DNA of 64,000 bases, from the NCBI GenBank assembly GCA_028691965.1, contig JAQUYE010000001.1, positions 56,563 to 120,562 of the forward strand, given 5' to 3'. Source of the stretch: Paludibacter sp. Its GTDB lineage: Bacteria > Bacteroidota > Bacteroidia > Bacteroidales > Paludibacteraceae. This document shows positions 18,658 through 27,467 of this stretch, piece by piece (positions within the stretch are counted from its first letter, which is position 1; each line of letters starts with the position of its first letter). Both the position numbers and the translations under genes were made by a program. Below the pieces are notes generated by a model that saw nothing but the letters and a program-made list of their open reading frames with translations, made no database searches and was not told the DNA's origin.

Positions 18658-21450
18658 ATGGGAAAAGAAAATTACACAGTAACTAAGAAGATCAACCTTC
18701 GAAAATTGTTGATCTTTACCGTTGTCCTTGCGTTAGGATCGCTGTTTACAGTGAAGGCCGACTGGGTTAAGAATCCACCACTTGCAGTACACGACTTCCT
18801 GGATGGCGTAAGTCCGTTTACAACCGAAAAATCAGTCCTCTCAGGAAATAATGTTGGTATACCGGGAGTAAGAGACGGATATTTGTTTGCTACAGCAAGT
18901 GGCTCAGGTAACCGTGGTACTAAAATCACTAACATGACTGAAGTGGTTGATCGTACGGATACCGTTTATTACGAATTTGACTGGAATCCTTACCAGATTG
19001 GAGGACAGGCCAATTCAACCGGAAGTGACGGAGCAAATCCTGAGCAGTATGGTGTTGCAATTGTTCGTGGTGCTAACGATAGTATTGTGTTCGGATTATG
19101 GTACGAACGCTGGAGTTACCTGGCTGGATCTAAGTATAATACAGATAGTGTAAATGCTGAACCACTTGGTGACATTCACCTGATGAATATCAGTACCGAC
19201 CCTTACAATCCGGTTCCTGCACAAGTGGTAACCCGTAATGTAGGCGGCGCTGATGTATCGTATTATACCAATACCCTGATTCCGTTTGCGATGCTCGAAC
19301 CGGGTACTTCTACCCATTATGCTGCTAAGTGTGATAGTATTAATAAATCAACTGATTTAGGCCCCAGCTTTAAAATGAACCGCTGGTACCGCGTGAAAGC
19401 TTCGATTGACTTTAAAAATAAACGGATTATTTCGTTTGAAATTATTGAAAAAGAAAATCCGGATAACAAAAAATCATTTACAGATCTTCCATTCGTGAAT
19501 ACAGGCGCCAATGATGTTTCACGTCTTGAAATTGCAACTACGCGTGGTAAACGTGAAGGTACAACAAGTGGTTCAACTGCCAACTACGAACAACGCTTTG
19601 ATAATTTTGACATCTACACCTTGCGTGAAGTTGCTGTATCTTCAAGCGTTGTAGTTTCTTACGTAGATGAAAGCGGTACTTCATTGAAACCGTCCAGAAC
19701 TGTTCTCTATCTTGAGTTGGGTACTGAATTTGAAGCTTCTGCTGCCGATTTAGTGCCAATCTATATCGGGGAAGAAATTTATATTTACGATGAAACTTCT
19801 ACTTCGAAGATTACCCTGCAGGGTGGTGTAAACGAAATGGTTCTTAAGTTCAAAAAGGCTACACCTAAAGCAGCCCTTCTCACCATTACTGCACCTTCAA
19901 CTGCCGAACTGTACAAAGATGTTCAGTTTGATATAGCTGTTAAAACACCCGACAACGATCCTGTTGGAATGGGTTATGTATTGTTCTATGTAAACAACAT
20001 TGCTAAAAACCGTCTTGAACTGGATGTACTGGGTACTGCTTCGGTTGTAATGCCTAACCTGTTGGTGGGAGATGCAAACATTGCAGCTGTGTATGTAGGC
20101 GACCGTATTAATTATGCTCATAGCGACACAGCTAAGACTGTTGTAGCTATTACTCCTTCTACAGCATCCGTGAAACCATATCCTGTTTATTTCGACCTGG
20201 TTGATCAACCTGAAATTGCAGCATGGGATCGTGAACGTGGTATGACAACAGATACACCAAGAGATTATTCTAAAACATTCAGATGTGACTCTCTTGCCGG
20301 TATTGTCGTTACTGAAGATACACTGAGCGAACACAGAGTAGGTTATTATTACGCAGGCTCAACGTACGACAAAATTGATAATGCGTACAACCGTGCCGAC
20401 TTTGTAACTGTGCCGCTGGGTAGTAGTCGTCCGACCTATGTGAAATTCAAAACACCCTGGTTAAATGAAGGTAGTTATAATATCTACCTGTCACACCGTG
20501 TAAGTGGTGACCCGAAAACCAATATGACTACCATTGATATGAATGGTAAGGAATTGTACTTCCCTAACGAAGAAATGTACGGTCGCTGGTTCAAATCATG
20601 GATGGGTGTTAACAACCGTCGTCGTTGGAATACTACCGGTCATTCCGGAAGTATGGGTATGAATTACCTTGGTTCTGTAAGTGTTGATAAATCAGGAACT
20701 CAGTCGCTGACCATCAACGTTCTTCCTGAAAATGGTGCTACCTACAACCTGGATATGTTGCAATTTATTCCTGTAGATATGGACTCGCTGGATATTAATC
20801 TTCCTGCTGCTGAGAGTATGGGCAAGAATTACTTCCCAATGTTCGACTGGTTAGGATTTGCTCATTTCAGTACAGAAGAAGCTACCATGACTACTTTTGC
20901 CGACTTTACCGAGTTTGCTGTTCCTTATCAGGTAGCTGACCAGACAGACTATCAGAAATATGCATTTACCATTAACGATCTGGGTATGACTTCAGTGGAA
21001 GATATGGTAGCCGACTACTGTATTGTATACCGCAAGGAAGATAAGTGGACCCGCGTTGCTGAAGGTGCTATCATGGCCAATTCATTCACAGGCGAACTTC
21101 CTGCTGGTGATTACTACTACCAGGAAATCAACTATATCGACATGGGAACTCCGGGTGCTGCCGGTTATCGTACCTTCTTCGGTGAAGGTTACTTCTCTGT
21201 TGGAGAATCAGGAGTGAATGATCTTCCTGTACGTCCTGAAGTATATGCATACTCGGTAAGCGATAACCTGCTTGTTAAAGGGTTCAACGCTGGTGACCGT
21301 GTTGTGATTTACGATGTGGCAGGTAAATTGATTGCCAATGAAATTGCTACTTCCGATAGTTTCGAAAAATCACTGAAACCATCACTTTATATTGTAAAAG
21401 TTCTTTCTGCTCAGAAGGGAACTCATGTAATGAAAGTGATTGTTAAGTAA
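18658..21450 (+). CDS. Large T9SS-secreted multidomain protein, probable glycan binding
   Basis: 930 residues, no recognisable catalytic motif. In order: N-terminal signal (to about 36); a concanavalin/LamG-like beta-sandwich at about 60-325 (VYYEFDWNPYQIGG, WYRVKASIDFKNKRIISFEI, RFDNFDIYTL); a MucBP-like segment at about 325-400 (VVVSYVDESGTSLKP); an Ig-like domain at about 405-500; and a module at about 505-715 (VYFDLVDQPEIAAW, VKFKTPWLNEGSYNIYL, LDMLQFIPVD) matching the C-terminus of the FAS1 protein at 9968. The end (from about 855) is a T9SS type A sorting domain (DRVVIYDVAGKLIANE, SLYIVKVLSAQKGTHVMKV, final IVK). The codons are more uniform than in the neighbours (many GCT, GGT, GAA, CGT), which suggests strong expression. 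Likely a secreted, cell-surface glycan-binding partner of the SusC/D operon. Confidence 0.75.
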   Translation: MGKENYTVTKKINLRKLLIFTVVLALGSLFTVKADWVKNPPLAVHDFLDGVSPFTTEKSVLSGNNVGIPGVRDGYLFATASGSGNRGTKITNMTEVVDRTDTVYYEFDWNPYQIGGQANSTGSDGANPEQYGVAIVRGANDSIVFGLWYERWSYLAGSKYNTDSVNAEPLGDIHLMNISTDPYNPVPAQVVTRNVGGADVSYYTNTLIPFAMLEPGTSTHYAAKCDSINKSTDLGPSFKMNRWYRVKASIDFKNKRIISFEIIEKENPDNKKSFTDLPFVNTGANDVSRLEIATTRGKREGTTSGSTANYEQRFDNFDIYTLREVAVSSSVVVSYVDESGTSLKPSRTVLYLELGTEFEASAADLVPIYIGEEIYIYDETSTSKITLQGGVNEMVLKFKKATPKAALLTITAPSTAELYKDVQFDIAVKTPDNDPVGMGYVLFYVNNIAKNRLELDVLGTASVVMPNLLVGDANIAAVYVGDRINYAHSDTAKTVVAITPSTASVKPYPVYFDLVDQPEIAAWDRERGMTTDTPRDYSKTFRCDSLAGIVVTEDTLSEHRVGYYYAGSTYDKIDNAYNRADFVTVPLGSSRPTYVKFKTPWLNEGSYNIYLSHRVSGDPKTNMTTIDMNGKELYFPNEEMYGRWFKSWMGVNNRRRWNTTGHSGSMGMNYLGSVSVDKSGTQSLTINVLPENGATYNLDMLQFIPVDMDSLDINLPAAESMGKNYFPMFDWLGFAHFSTEEATMTTFADFTEFAVPYQVADQTDYQKYAFTINDLGMTSVEDMVADYCIVYRKEDKWTRVAEGAIMANSFTGELPAGDYYYQEINYIDMGTPGAAGYRTFFGEGYFSVGESGVNDLPVRPEVYAYSVSDNLLVKGFNAGDRVVIYDVAGKLIANEIATSDSFEKSLKPSLYIVKVLSAQKGTHVMKVIVK

Positions 21451-21458
21451 TACAGGCT

Positions 21459-21479
21459 AATCCCCCCATCGGGGGGATT
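21459..21479 (+). terminator. GC-rich hairpin after the secreted protein
   Basis: AATCCCCCC and GGGGGGATT are perfect complements with an ATC loop, starting 9 bp after the stop codon. Only TTGTG follows rather than a T-run, so it probably works together with the larger hairpin just downstream. Confidence 0.6.
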
Positions 21480-21496
21480 GTGCTGAAACTAATCCA

Positions 21497-21538
21497 AAGG
21501 AGGGTGTGTCAACATATAGTAATTGACACACCCTCCTT
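21497..21538. terminator. 16-bp-stem bidirectional terminator
   Basis: The arms at 21497-21512 (starting AAGGAGGGTGTG) and 21523-21538 are perfect complements around a 10-nt loop. It lies between convergent genes, the secreted protein and the HAD phosphatase, and could stop transcription from either side. Confidence 0.75.
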
Positions 21539-21562
21539 GCTTTATATCACTTTGTAATTTGT

Positions 21563-22216
21563 TTATAGCGAATTTCCCATATGTAAAATAAGTTCAGGAT
21601 TCAACTCTTCCGGTTGATGAATGAGTGCTTCGGGGTGTAAGGTGGCTAGTTTTGCTGCTGAACTAAGGCCCCAGCTTACCGAAATAATGGGAATGTGCGC
21701 CTTTTTCATGGCAAGTACATCACGGGTTTCATCACCTACATATACTATTCCTCCTTCGAATAACTTTTCTTTCTTTATGAGTGTTTTGATAATCTTGTCT
21801 TTACCAAACAAATGGCGACCGCTATACACAAAGTTAAATAAGTCGTTCAGCTGGTTATGTGCTAAAAACTGCTCTACGTTCTTTTTCGAATTGGAGGTCA
21901 GGATGCCTAGTTTGTACCCGGCCTGTTGAAGGTTTCGCAGACTTTTCTCCATCCCGTGTACCAGGGGTATATCGAGCATATGCTTTCCCAGTTCCCTGCG
22001 AATCCGGAATACCAACAGGAAAAGTTTGAAGGGAGTTACTCCGTATTCCTTGAAATAGCGTGTGGGGTTTTTAGCACTTAACAACTCACGGGCTTCGCCG
22101 TGGATAGGTTTGCAGTTGTATTCAGGGGCAACCTTATTATACAGTTGAAGGGCCGTGTCGACACTGTCGGCCAGTGTGCCATCGAAATCGAAGAGTATGT
22201 AGCGTATCTTTTGCAT
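21563..22216 (-). CDS. HAD-superfamily phosphatase (phosphoglycolate phosphatase-like)
   Basis: 217 residues with all HAD motifs: DFDGTLADS near residue 9 (nucleophile Asp), GILTSNSKK (motif II), a Lys in GKDKII and YVGDETRDVLAMKKA (motif IV, Mg2+ binding). The helical cap after motif I makes it a subfamily I enzyme of the Gph/PgmB type that removes phosphate from small phosphorylated molecules in the cytoplasm. It starts 9 bp after the alpha-rhamnosidase stop, so the two are probably co-transcribed. Action on a sugar phosphate in rhamnose or galacturonate use is possible, but the sequence does not show the substrate. Confidence 0.8.
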   Translation of the reverse strand: MQKIRYILFDFDGTLADSVDTALQLYNKVAPEYNCKPIHGEARELLSAKNPTRYFKEYGVTPFKLFLLVFRIRRELGKHMLDIPLVHGMEKSLRNLQQAGYKLGILTSNSKKNVEQFLAHNQLNDLFNFVYSGRHLFGKDKIIKTLIKKEKLFEGGIVYVGDETRDVLAMKKAHIPIISVSWGLSSAAKLATLHPEALIHQPEELNPELILHMGNSL

Positions 22217-22225
22217 CGTTTTTTG

Positions 22226-24046
22226 TTATTCAATAATAGTAATTCCTTCCGGTACCTGCACCTCCGAAAAGATGCTTCCATCCTCCTGCCGCGTGTGGCG
22301 TATTTCAACTACTCCCAGGGGAGTAGGGAAGCTGCCTTCGACCCATTGCAGATCGCACAAATTGGGGCGAATGCGAAGTACAGTAGATCCGGGTTCGGCA
22401 CTGCTCACACCCAGTATGTGCTCGGTGAGCCATGCTGTGGGTCCTGATGCCCAGCCGTGGCACAGGCTGTGGCGAAAGCCGGGATAGCAATAAGCCCCAA
22501 AGTCGCCGTGTATATCCTTTTTGCCGGGAGGTGTCAGTTCGTCAATTCTTCCGGCATTTTCTGTCCAATCCAGGTTAAAGTCTTCCCAGAAAGTGGTAGC
22601 TCCCAGGTCGAGCATGCCTCCCCAGTACTGCCGGATTACATCCAGGGCCTGTTGGTGTTGTCCGGCCATCGCCTGAGCTTTCAGCATGTAATAACCATAG
22701 AAAGTAGAAAATCCTGTTGCTCCTCCAACCGACACAACTTCATTGCAGGCAAGCTCTGCATCTGTTAATCCGGCAATTGCCATCAGTGAAGCAGCCTGTT
22801 TGAGGTTGTTGTGCCCCACCTGTTTCTTGGTCATGCGCTGGTAAATCAGCCTTGCCATTTCAGCTCCTTCATTGTCGGCCGCTACTTCACACAAGGGTAT
22901 TACTTCGCGCATAGCCCAGGCTATAACAGCCCGGTAGCCGGCTTCTACCCCTTGCCTGTTGGGGGTCGAAGGCCAGTCGAGAAAACGATTGGGTGACAGG
23001 AATTCATTTCCTTCATCGTCGGTTTTAGTATAAATCTGACGAATGAGACCTGAAATATAGTTGCTATGCTTGTGCAGGAATGCTTTATCGCCCGTATACC
23101 GGTACCAGTCGGCCTGAATGATAAGGTACCAGAGCGAATAGGCACTCATGTTATTCATCCATTTTGGTAAAGGGTATTGCTGTACAGCCAGGTCGAGCGT
23201 ACGTGGAACTACCTCATTGGCGCCGAACACCCGGATAATAGTTGCTACTTCGGGGTGCATATCTCCCAGCCAAATCAGTCGGTCGCGTTTAATCCCATCC
23301 CACAGGTATTCCTGCATGTTCAGGTGGACGGTATAGGCTCCTGTCTGCCAGATGCTGTTGAGCCGTTCGTCGTTGCTGCGAAACGAACCAAGGTAAGGGA
23401 TGTCGCGGTACCGAAGAATAGCCCGGGCTTCCTTCAGGTGGATGGTGGTGTTTTTCTGTAACAGATCGATACGTACAAACCGAAAGCCGGTGTTGCCGAT
23501 TTCTATCAAGCCGTCGCGGGGCACCTCCATGATAATGTCGCGTTTTGCATGATCGTCGGTTGCAAAGCCAACTTTCCATTCCCTGTTATTAGTGGTGCTG
23601 TTGCACTCGCCGACTGACTCGCCAAAGCGGATACGGACTTTCGAGGGTTCTCTCCCGGACGACGAACCCAACACAAGTTGCAGTCCGCCGTGAATTTGCT
23701 TACCGTAATCGAGTAACAGGGATGCTTGTCGGTTCCCCCTGCTCTGAAGCGCACACATCCCGTTTCTTCCCATTTCTGCCTGACTGTTGCCGGCTTTTAA
23801 TAGCTCGTGTTCGTTTCTTACTCCTTTCTCATCACTTTTCCAAACGACACGAAGCGGTGAGATGTAAACCCGTGTCAATTCATCCTTTTGAGTTTTGTTT
23901 TCGTATTCAGCACCAAAGGAAGGGGGTAATACAAAGGACTGCGATGCATGCGACCCGGGTACCGTTGTAACGCGAAGGGTATTGCCGGCCAGTAACGGTA
24001 TCCCGGTCAGAAAAAGTAGTAGTATCCGGATGAGTGATCGTTCCAT
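22226..24046 (-). CDS. Alpha-L-rhamnosidase, GH78-like, secreted
   Basis: 606 residues from the ATG at 24046, which gives a clean signal peptide (MERSLIRILLLFLTGIPLLAG). A start at 24094 would add a charged, Lys-rich extension and overlap the promoter of the opposite gene. GH78 features: jelly-roll region with LLDYGKQIHGGLQLVLG and VRIRFGES; the (alpha/alpha)6 barrel with GIKRDRLIWLGDMHPE (acidic residues of the active site); YRYTGDKAFLHKH; ATTFWEDFNLDW (second catalytic Glu); and a C-terminal beta-sandwich. It is shorter than many GH78 enzymes. The family removes terminal alpha-L-rhamnose from rhamnogalacturonan and related glycans. This fits the PL11 lyase and GH43 protein nearby. Confidence 0.85.
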   Translation of the reverse strand: MERSLIRILLLFLTGIPLLAGNTLRVTTVPGSHASQSFVLPPSFGAEYENKTQKDELTRVYISPLRVVWKSDEKGVRNEHELLKAGNSQAEMGRNGMCALQSRGNRQASLLLDYGKQIHGGLQLVLGSSSGREPSKVRIRFGESVGECNSTTNNREWKVGFATDDHAKRDIIMEVPRDGLIEIGNTGFRFVRIDLLQKNTTIHLKEARAILRYRDIPYLGSFRSNDERLNSIWQTGAYTVHLNMQEYLWDGIKRDRLIWLGDMHPEVATIIRVFGANEVVPRTLDLAVQQYPLPKWMNNMSAYSLWYLIIQADWYRYTGDKAFLHKHSNYISGLIRQIYTKTDDEGNEFLSPNRFLDWPSTPNRQGVEAGYRAVIAWAMREVIPLCEVAADNEGAEMARLIYQRMTKKQVGHNNLKQAASLMAIAGLTDAELACNEVVSVGGATGFSTFYGYYMLKAQAMAGQHQQALDVIRQYWGGMLDLGATTFWEDFNLDWTENAGRIDELTPPGKKDIHGDFGAYCYPGFRHSLCHGWASGPTAWLTEHILGVSSAEPGSTVLRIRPNLCDLQWVEGSFPTPLGVVEIRHTRQEDGSIFSEVQVPEGITIIE

Positions 24047-24083
24047 CGCTTGTAGTTTTGAAGAACGAAAATACTTCTTTTTT

Positions 24084-24114
24084 TTGATTCTCATTGGGTG
24101 ATTGTTATCTTTGT
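24084..24114 (+). promoter_or_regulatory. Promoter of the DUF6055/GH43 pair
   Basis: TTTG at 24084-24087, exactly 19 nt, then TATCTTTG at 24107-24114: a perfect match to the Bacteroides promoter consensus. Transcription would start near 24121, about 70 nt before the ATG at 24190. Confidence 0.8.
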
Positions 24115-24189
24115 CAACCTTTTTGATGTTTTAATGTACTTAACTATCCAAAATTCAGCTTTACTTTGTACATTACAAAAAGTATCATC

Positions 24190-27100
24190 ATGAATAAAAA
24201 AGTACTATACAGGGTGTTGGTTTCTCTGCTTGTTTCATTGACAAGTTACGCCCAATATTCTCCGGGAGATGTGATCACCGTAGGAGATGCCCAATACCAG
24301 ATTATTGGAGCTAACCTGATTGACAATCCGGGCTTTGAAGAGGGGTTAAGCGGGTGGACCGATGCGACCAGTACGGCTGCACCCCTGAGCTCTGCAAACT
24401 TTACGATTATCAGTAGCGGTGGAGTGAACAACTCCAGCTACCTGGTGGGGACAAAAAATGAAAGTTCGTCGTCAGCAGGATCCATTGGTACCGGATGGAA
24501 CATAGCATCGGGTAAAAAATATTATTTCAGTTACCAGGTTAAATACCTGAATAGCTCGTTGGCTGCAGGTGTGGAGGAATGGTTGAAAGTGTCACTTACC
24601 AATACCAGAACGGTTTCATCGGAACCTCGTCTGCTACTTGCGAATGCAAGGCTTGCAGGTGGGGGGCAATGGACACGCAACGAACTGGTGTTTACGAATG
24701 CTGATCCGGCTTATGCCTATCTGGTTGCCCGGTTCCGCTGGTTGGATAACCGGTTGGGATTCGACGATTTTATGCTCTACGAAGTAGAAGAGCTTGTGAA
24801 TGTCACTGCTCTTGAGGAGGCGATTGCAGCTGCCCGCTCGGTATATAAGGCTGATACTCCCGGTGCGGACGACCTTCTGTCGGCCATCGCAACTGCTGAG
24901 AGTTTTCTGTCGGCCACTTCACCGACTGCTGTAGCACAGGCTATTGCCGACCTGAACGCGGCTGTTAAACTGTATCAGCTTAAAAATGCTTCGGCGGATA
25001 ATCCGATGGATGTAACCCATCTGATTGTGAATCCCGGCTTTGATCAAAATACCCCGACCGGATGGAAAGGGATCGGTGTTATTAATTACCATGTAGTAGA
25101 GTTTTACCAGCGGACATTTAATATGACACAACGGATTGCCGGACTACCTGCCGGAAAGTATGTGTTGCGTGCGCAGGCTTACGAGCGACCGGGTTCCAAC
25201 GATGGGGGAGCTGCTTACAGGGCGGGGACTGAAACGATTTCAGCGCGTGTGTATGCAAAAAGTACGCACTTCCCTGAAAAGAGTAGTCCGTTTAACTCCA
25301 TCTATAAACACAGCTATACGGGTACAGGTTCGCAAAACGGGTATGTAAATACGATGGCTGCTGCCGAAACCCTGCTTTCTAATCCGGCTTTATATTATGA
25401 TGTAACGGTATCTGATCTGTTGCTTCAGGAAGGCGACACCCTGGTAATTGGTGCTCAGAGTGATTTTCAGCAAGCATCTTACTGGGCGTTGTTTGATAAT
25501 TTCAGGTTGGAATACCACGGAGCTTATACAAGTCAGGATGTATACGGTGCTATTGCTGTGCTGGTTGATCAGGCACAGGCCTTGATAAACGCGAAGATAC
25601 AGAATGCGGCCCGTACTCAACTCACCGAAGCACTGACTGCTGCCACGGAGCTGACAGAGTCGGCTTCACTGGACGAGTTGGTGGCTATAAATAATCAACT
25701 TGTATCGGCTTACAAGCTTGCCGGTGATTTTGCTGCAGCGTATTCGAAATTACAAACTCTCATTGAAGAAGCGGAACTGATTTATCCAACCTATAGTGGC
25801 ATGAAGGCGCTTAATCTGTTGAATGCTATTATTCTTGCTAAATCAAGAGTGGCGAACTTAGATATTAGTTTACCGTTGTTGAATTCATCGATCTCCAGTG
25901 TGAATTCTCAGATTAATAAAAAGATATACGCCTCATCGGGAATGTTAGGGAATATTTATAACCCGGCCAATAACTGGAGTATTGAAAGAAGTAAACAATC
26001 AAAGAACTGGATTATATTCTGGGAGCCTGGTTATGGGGAAGATCCCACAGTGTTGGCAGATGGCAATTACCGTATCGACATTGATGGTTTGCTCGCCCTT
26101 GCTGAAAGAACATTCGACTTCTATGCAGATTCGTTGAAGTTTATTACAAGAGGTAAGTCGAAAACCGATGATTATAAGATGATTATCCGGCTTCGGTATA
26201 CGCGCGACTGGGAAGCTAGCGGTTCGGGAATCGACGACAGGATAGGGTTGCTTACACTTACTGCCTGGTCGGCTCAGGTAGGTGGGCATACTTTGGCGCA
26301 TGAAGTTGGGCATTGCTTTCAGTATCAGGTTCATTGTGATAACAACGACCAGAACGGATGGATGTACGGTTTCGGGGTTAATACCGCCGGAGGTAATGGC
26401 TGGTGGGAACAATGTGCTCAATGGCAGGCATTCAAGGTGTTCCCGGAGCTTCAGTTCACGGATAGCCGGTTCACGAATTATCTGAACACTGCCCATAAAC
26501 ATATTCTGCACGAAGCACCGCGATACGATAATTATTTTATACAGGATTTCTGGACTTACAAACACGGCATGGATATCATTGGGCGTTTGTGGAACGAGTC
26601 GAAAAGGCCGGAAGACCCTGTAGAAGCCTATAAACGAATTACTTCGATTAGCCAGGAAGAGTTTAATGATGAAATGTACGAGCACGCTGCACGATTTGCA
26701 AGCTGGGATATCCCGGTGTTAAAAGCTTCGGGAACAAGTCGGATAAGTGCGCGTCCGCAGACGAAAATGAAATCTGCAGGTGACAACTACTGGTTAGTAG
26801 ATGCTGCATCGGTGCCCGAAAATTATGGTTATAATGTTATCAGGCTGAACGCACCTCAGAAAGCAACTACGGTGGCTGCCTATTTCAAGGGACAGGCAGG
26901 TATCGAGGGCTACAGAAAGAACTACCTTACTTCCGCAGGATGGCGTTTTGGATTTGTTGCCTTGTTGTCGAATGGTACGCGTGTATACAGTGATATGAGT
27001 GCTGCCTCCTATGCTAATCCATCTGACACTGTGTTTTTTAACTGTCCGGATAATTGCAGGCAATTATGGCTGGTAGTCTCCGGCGCTCCAACAACCCATT

Positions 27101-27435
27101 GGAGGCATGCCTGGGATGATGATGACAGTAATGACGAGCAATGGCCTTATCAGGTTAAATTTAATAATACAAATCTGCTTGGGTATCAGAATGTGGTAAG
27201 TAGCATTCACGGAGTACAGGATATAGGAGTAGTGGTGTATTCGAAGGACAACGGAATAGTTGTTGATAAGTTGCCCGGAGGTTCAGTGGTAAGTATCTGT
27301 AATATTATAGGTAGCTGTGTTACTACTGACCGGCCTGTAGGAGAATCGCTGACTGTGAAGGTACCTGCAGGAATGTATGTTGTATCCATACAGAACAACG
27401 GACAGCGTTACAACCAAAAGGTGATTGTGCCTTGA
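24190..27435 (+). CDS. T9SS-secreted DUF6055-like putative metallopeptidase with CBM-like modules
   Basis: 1081 residues from ATG 24190, chosen because the signal peptide (MNKKVLYRVLVSLLVSLTSYA) starts there. Order: a CBM4/9-like module (LIDNPGFEEGLSGW); Ala-rich helices of FIVAR type; a second CBM-like module (LIVNPGFDQNTPTGW); more FIVAR-like helices (about 440-520); then a catalytic-looking region at about 590-1000. This contains the zinc-binding-type motif HTLAHEVGHCFQYQ and downstream WWEQCAQWQAF. The following region, with LWLVVSGAPTTHWRHAW, resembles DUF6055 proteins. The end is a T9SS sorting domain (SVVSICNIIGSCV, GMYVVSIQNNGQRYNQKVIV). It probably acts outside the cell on a glycoprotein or proteoglycan linked to the polymer being degraded; substrate unknown. 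The GH43 gene follows by 32 bp. Confidence 0.7.
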   Translation: MNKKVLYRVLVSLLVSLTSYAQYSPGDVITVGDAQYQIIGANLIDNPGFEEGLSGWTDATSTAAPLSSANFTIISSGGVNNSSYLVGTKNESSSSAGSIGTGWNIASGKKYYFSYQVKYLNSSLAAGVEEWLKVSLTNTRTVSSEPRLLLANARLAGGGQWTRNELVFTNADPAYAYLVARFRWLDNRLGFDDFMLYEVEELVNVTALEEAIAAARSVYKADTPGADDLLSAIATAESFLSATSPTAVAQAIADLNAAVKLYQLKNASADNPMDVTHLIVNPGFDQNTPTGWKGIGVINYHVVEFYQRTFNMTQRIAGLPAGKYVLRAQAYERPGSNDGGAAYRAGTETISARVYAKSTHFPEKSSPFNSIYKHSYTGTGSQNGYVNTMAAAETLLSNPALYYDVTVSDLLLQEGDTLVIGAQSDFQQASYWALFDNFRLEYHGAYTSQDVYGAIAVLVDQAQALINAKIQNAARTQLTEALTAATELTESASLDELVAINNQLVSAYKLAGDFAAAYSKLQTLIEEAELIYPTYSGMKALNLLNAIILAKSRVANLDISLPLLNSSISSVNSQINKKIYASSGMLGNIYNPANNWSIERSKQSKNWIIFWEPGYGEDPTVLADGNYRIDIDGLLALAERTFDFYADSLKFITRGKSKTDDYKMIIRLRYTRDWEASGSGIDDRIGLLTLTAWSAQVGGHTLAHEVGHCFQYQVHCDNNDQNGWMYGFGVNTAGGNGWWEQCAQWQAFKVFPELQFTDSRFTNYLNTAHKHILHEAPRYDNYFIQDFWTYKHGMDIIGRLWNESKRPEDPVEAYKRITSISQEEFNDEMYEHAARFASWDIPVLKASGTSRISARPQTKMKSAGDNYWLVDAASVPENYGYNVIRLNAPQKATTVAAYFKGQAGIEGYRKNYLTSAGWRFGFVALLSNGTRVYSDMSAASYANPSDTVFFNCPDNCRQLWLVVSGAPTTHWRHAWDDDDSNDEQWPYQVKFNNTNLLGYQNVVSSIHGVQDIGVVVYSKDNGIVVDKLPGGSVVSICNIIGSCVTTDRPVGESLTVKVPAGMYVVSIQNNGQRYNQKVIVP

Positions 27436-27467
27436 TTAAACATACGATGTATTAAAGTTGATAATCC

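Noticed and set aside
24047..24094. N-terminal extension of the GH78 protein (MRIKKKKYF...)
   Set aside because: It would put a charged stretch before the signal peptide and overlaps the promoter of the opposite gene.
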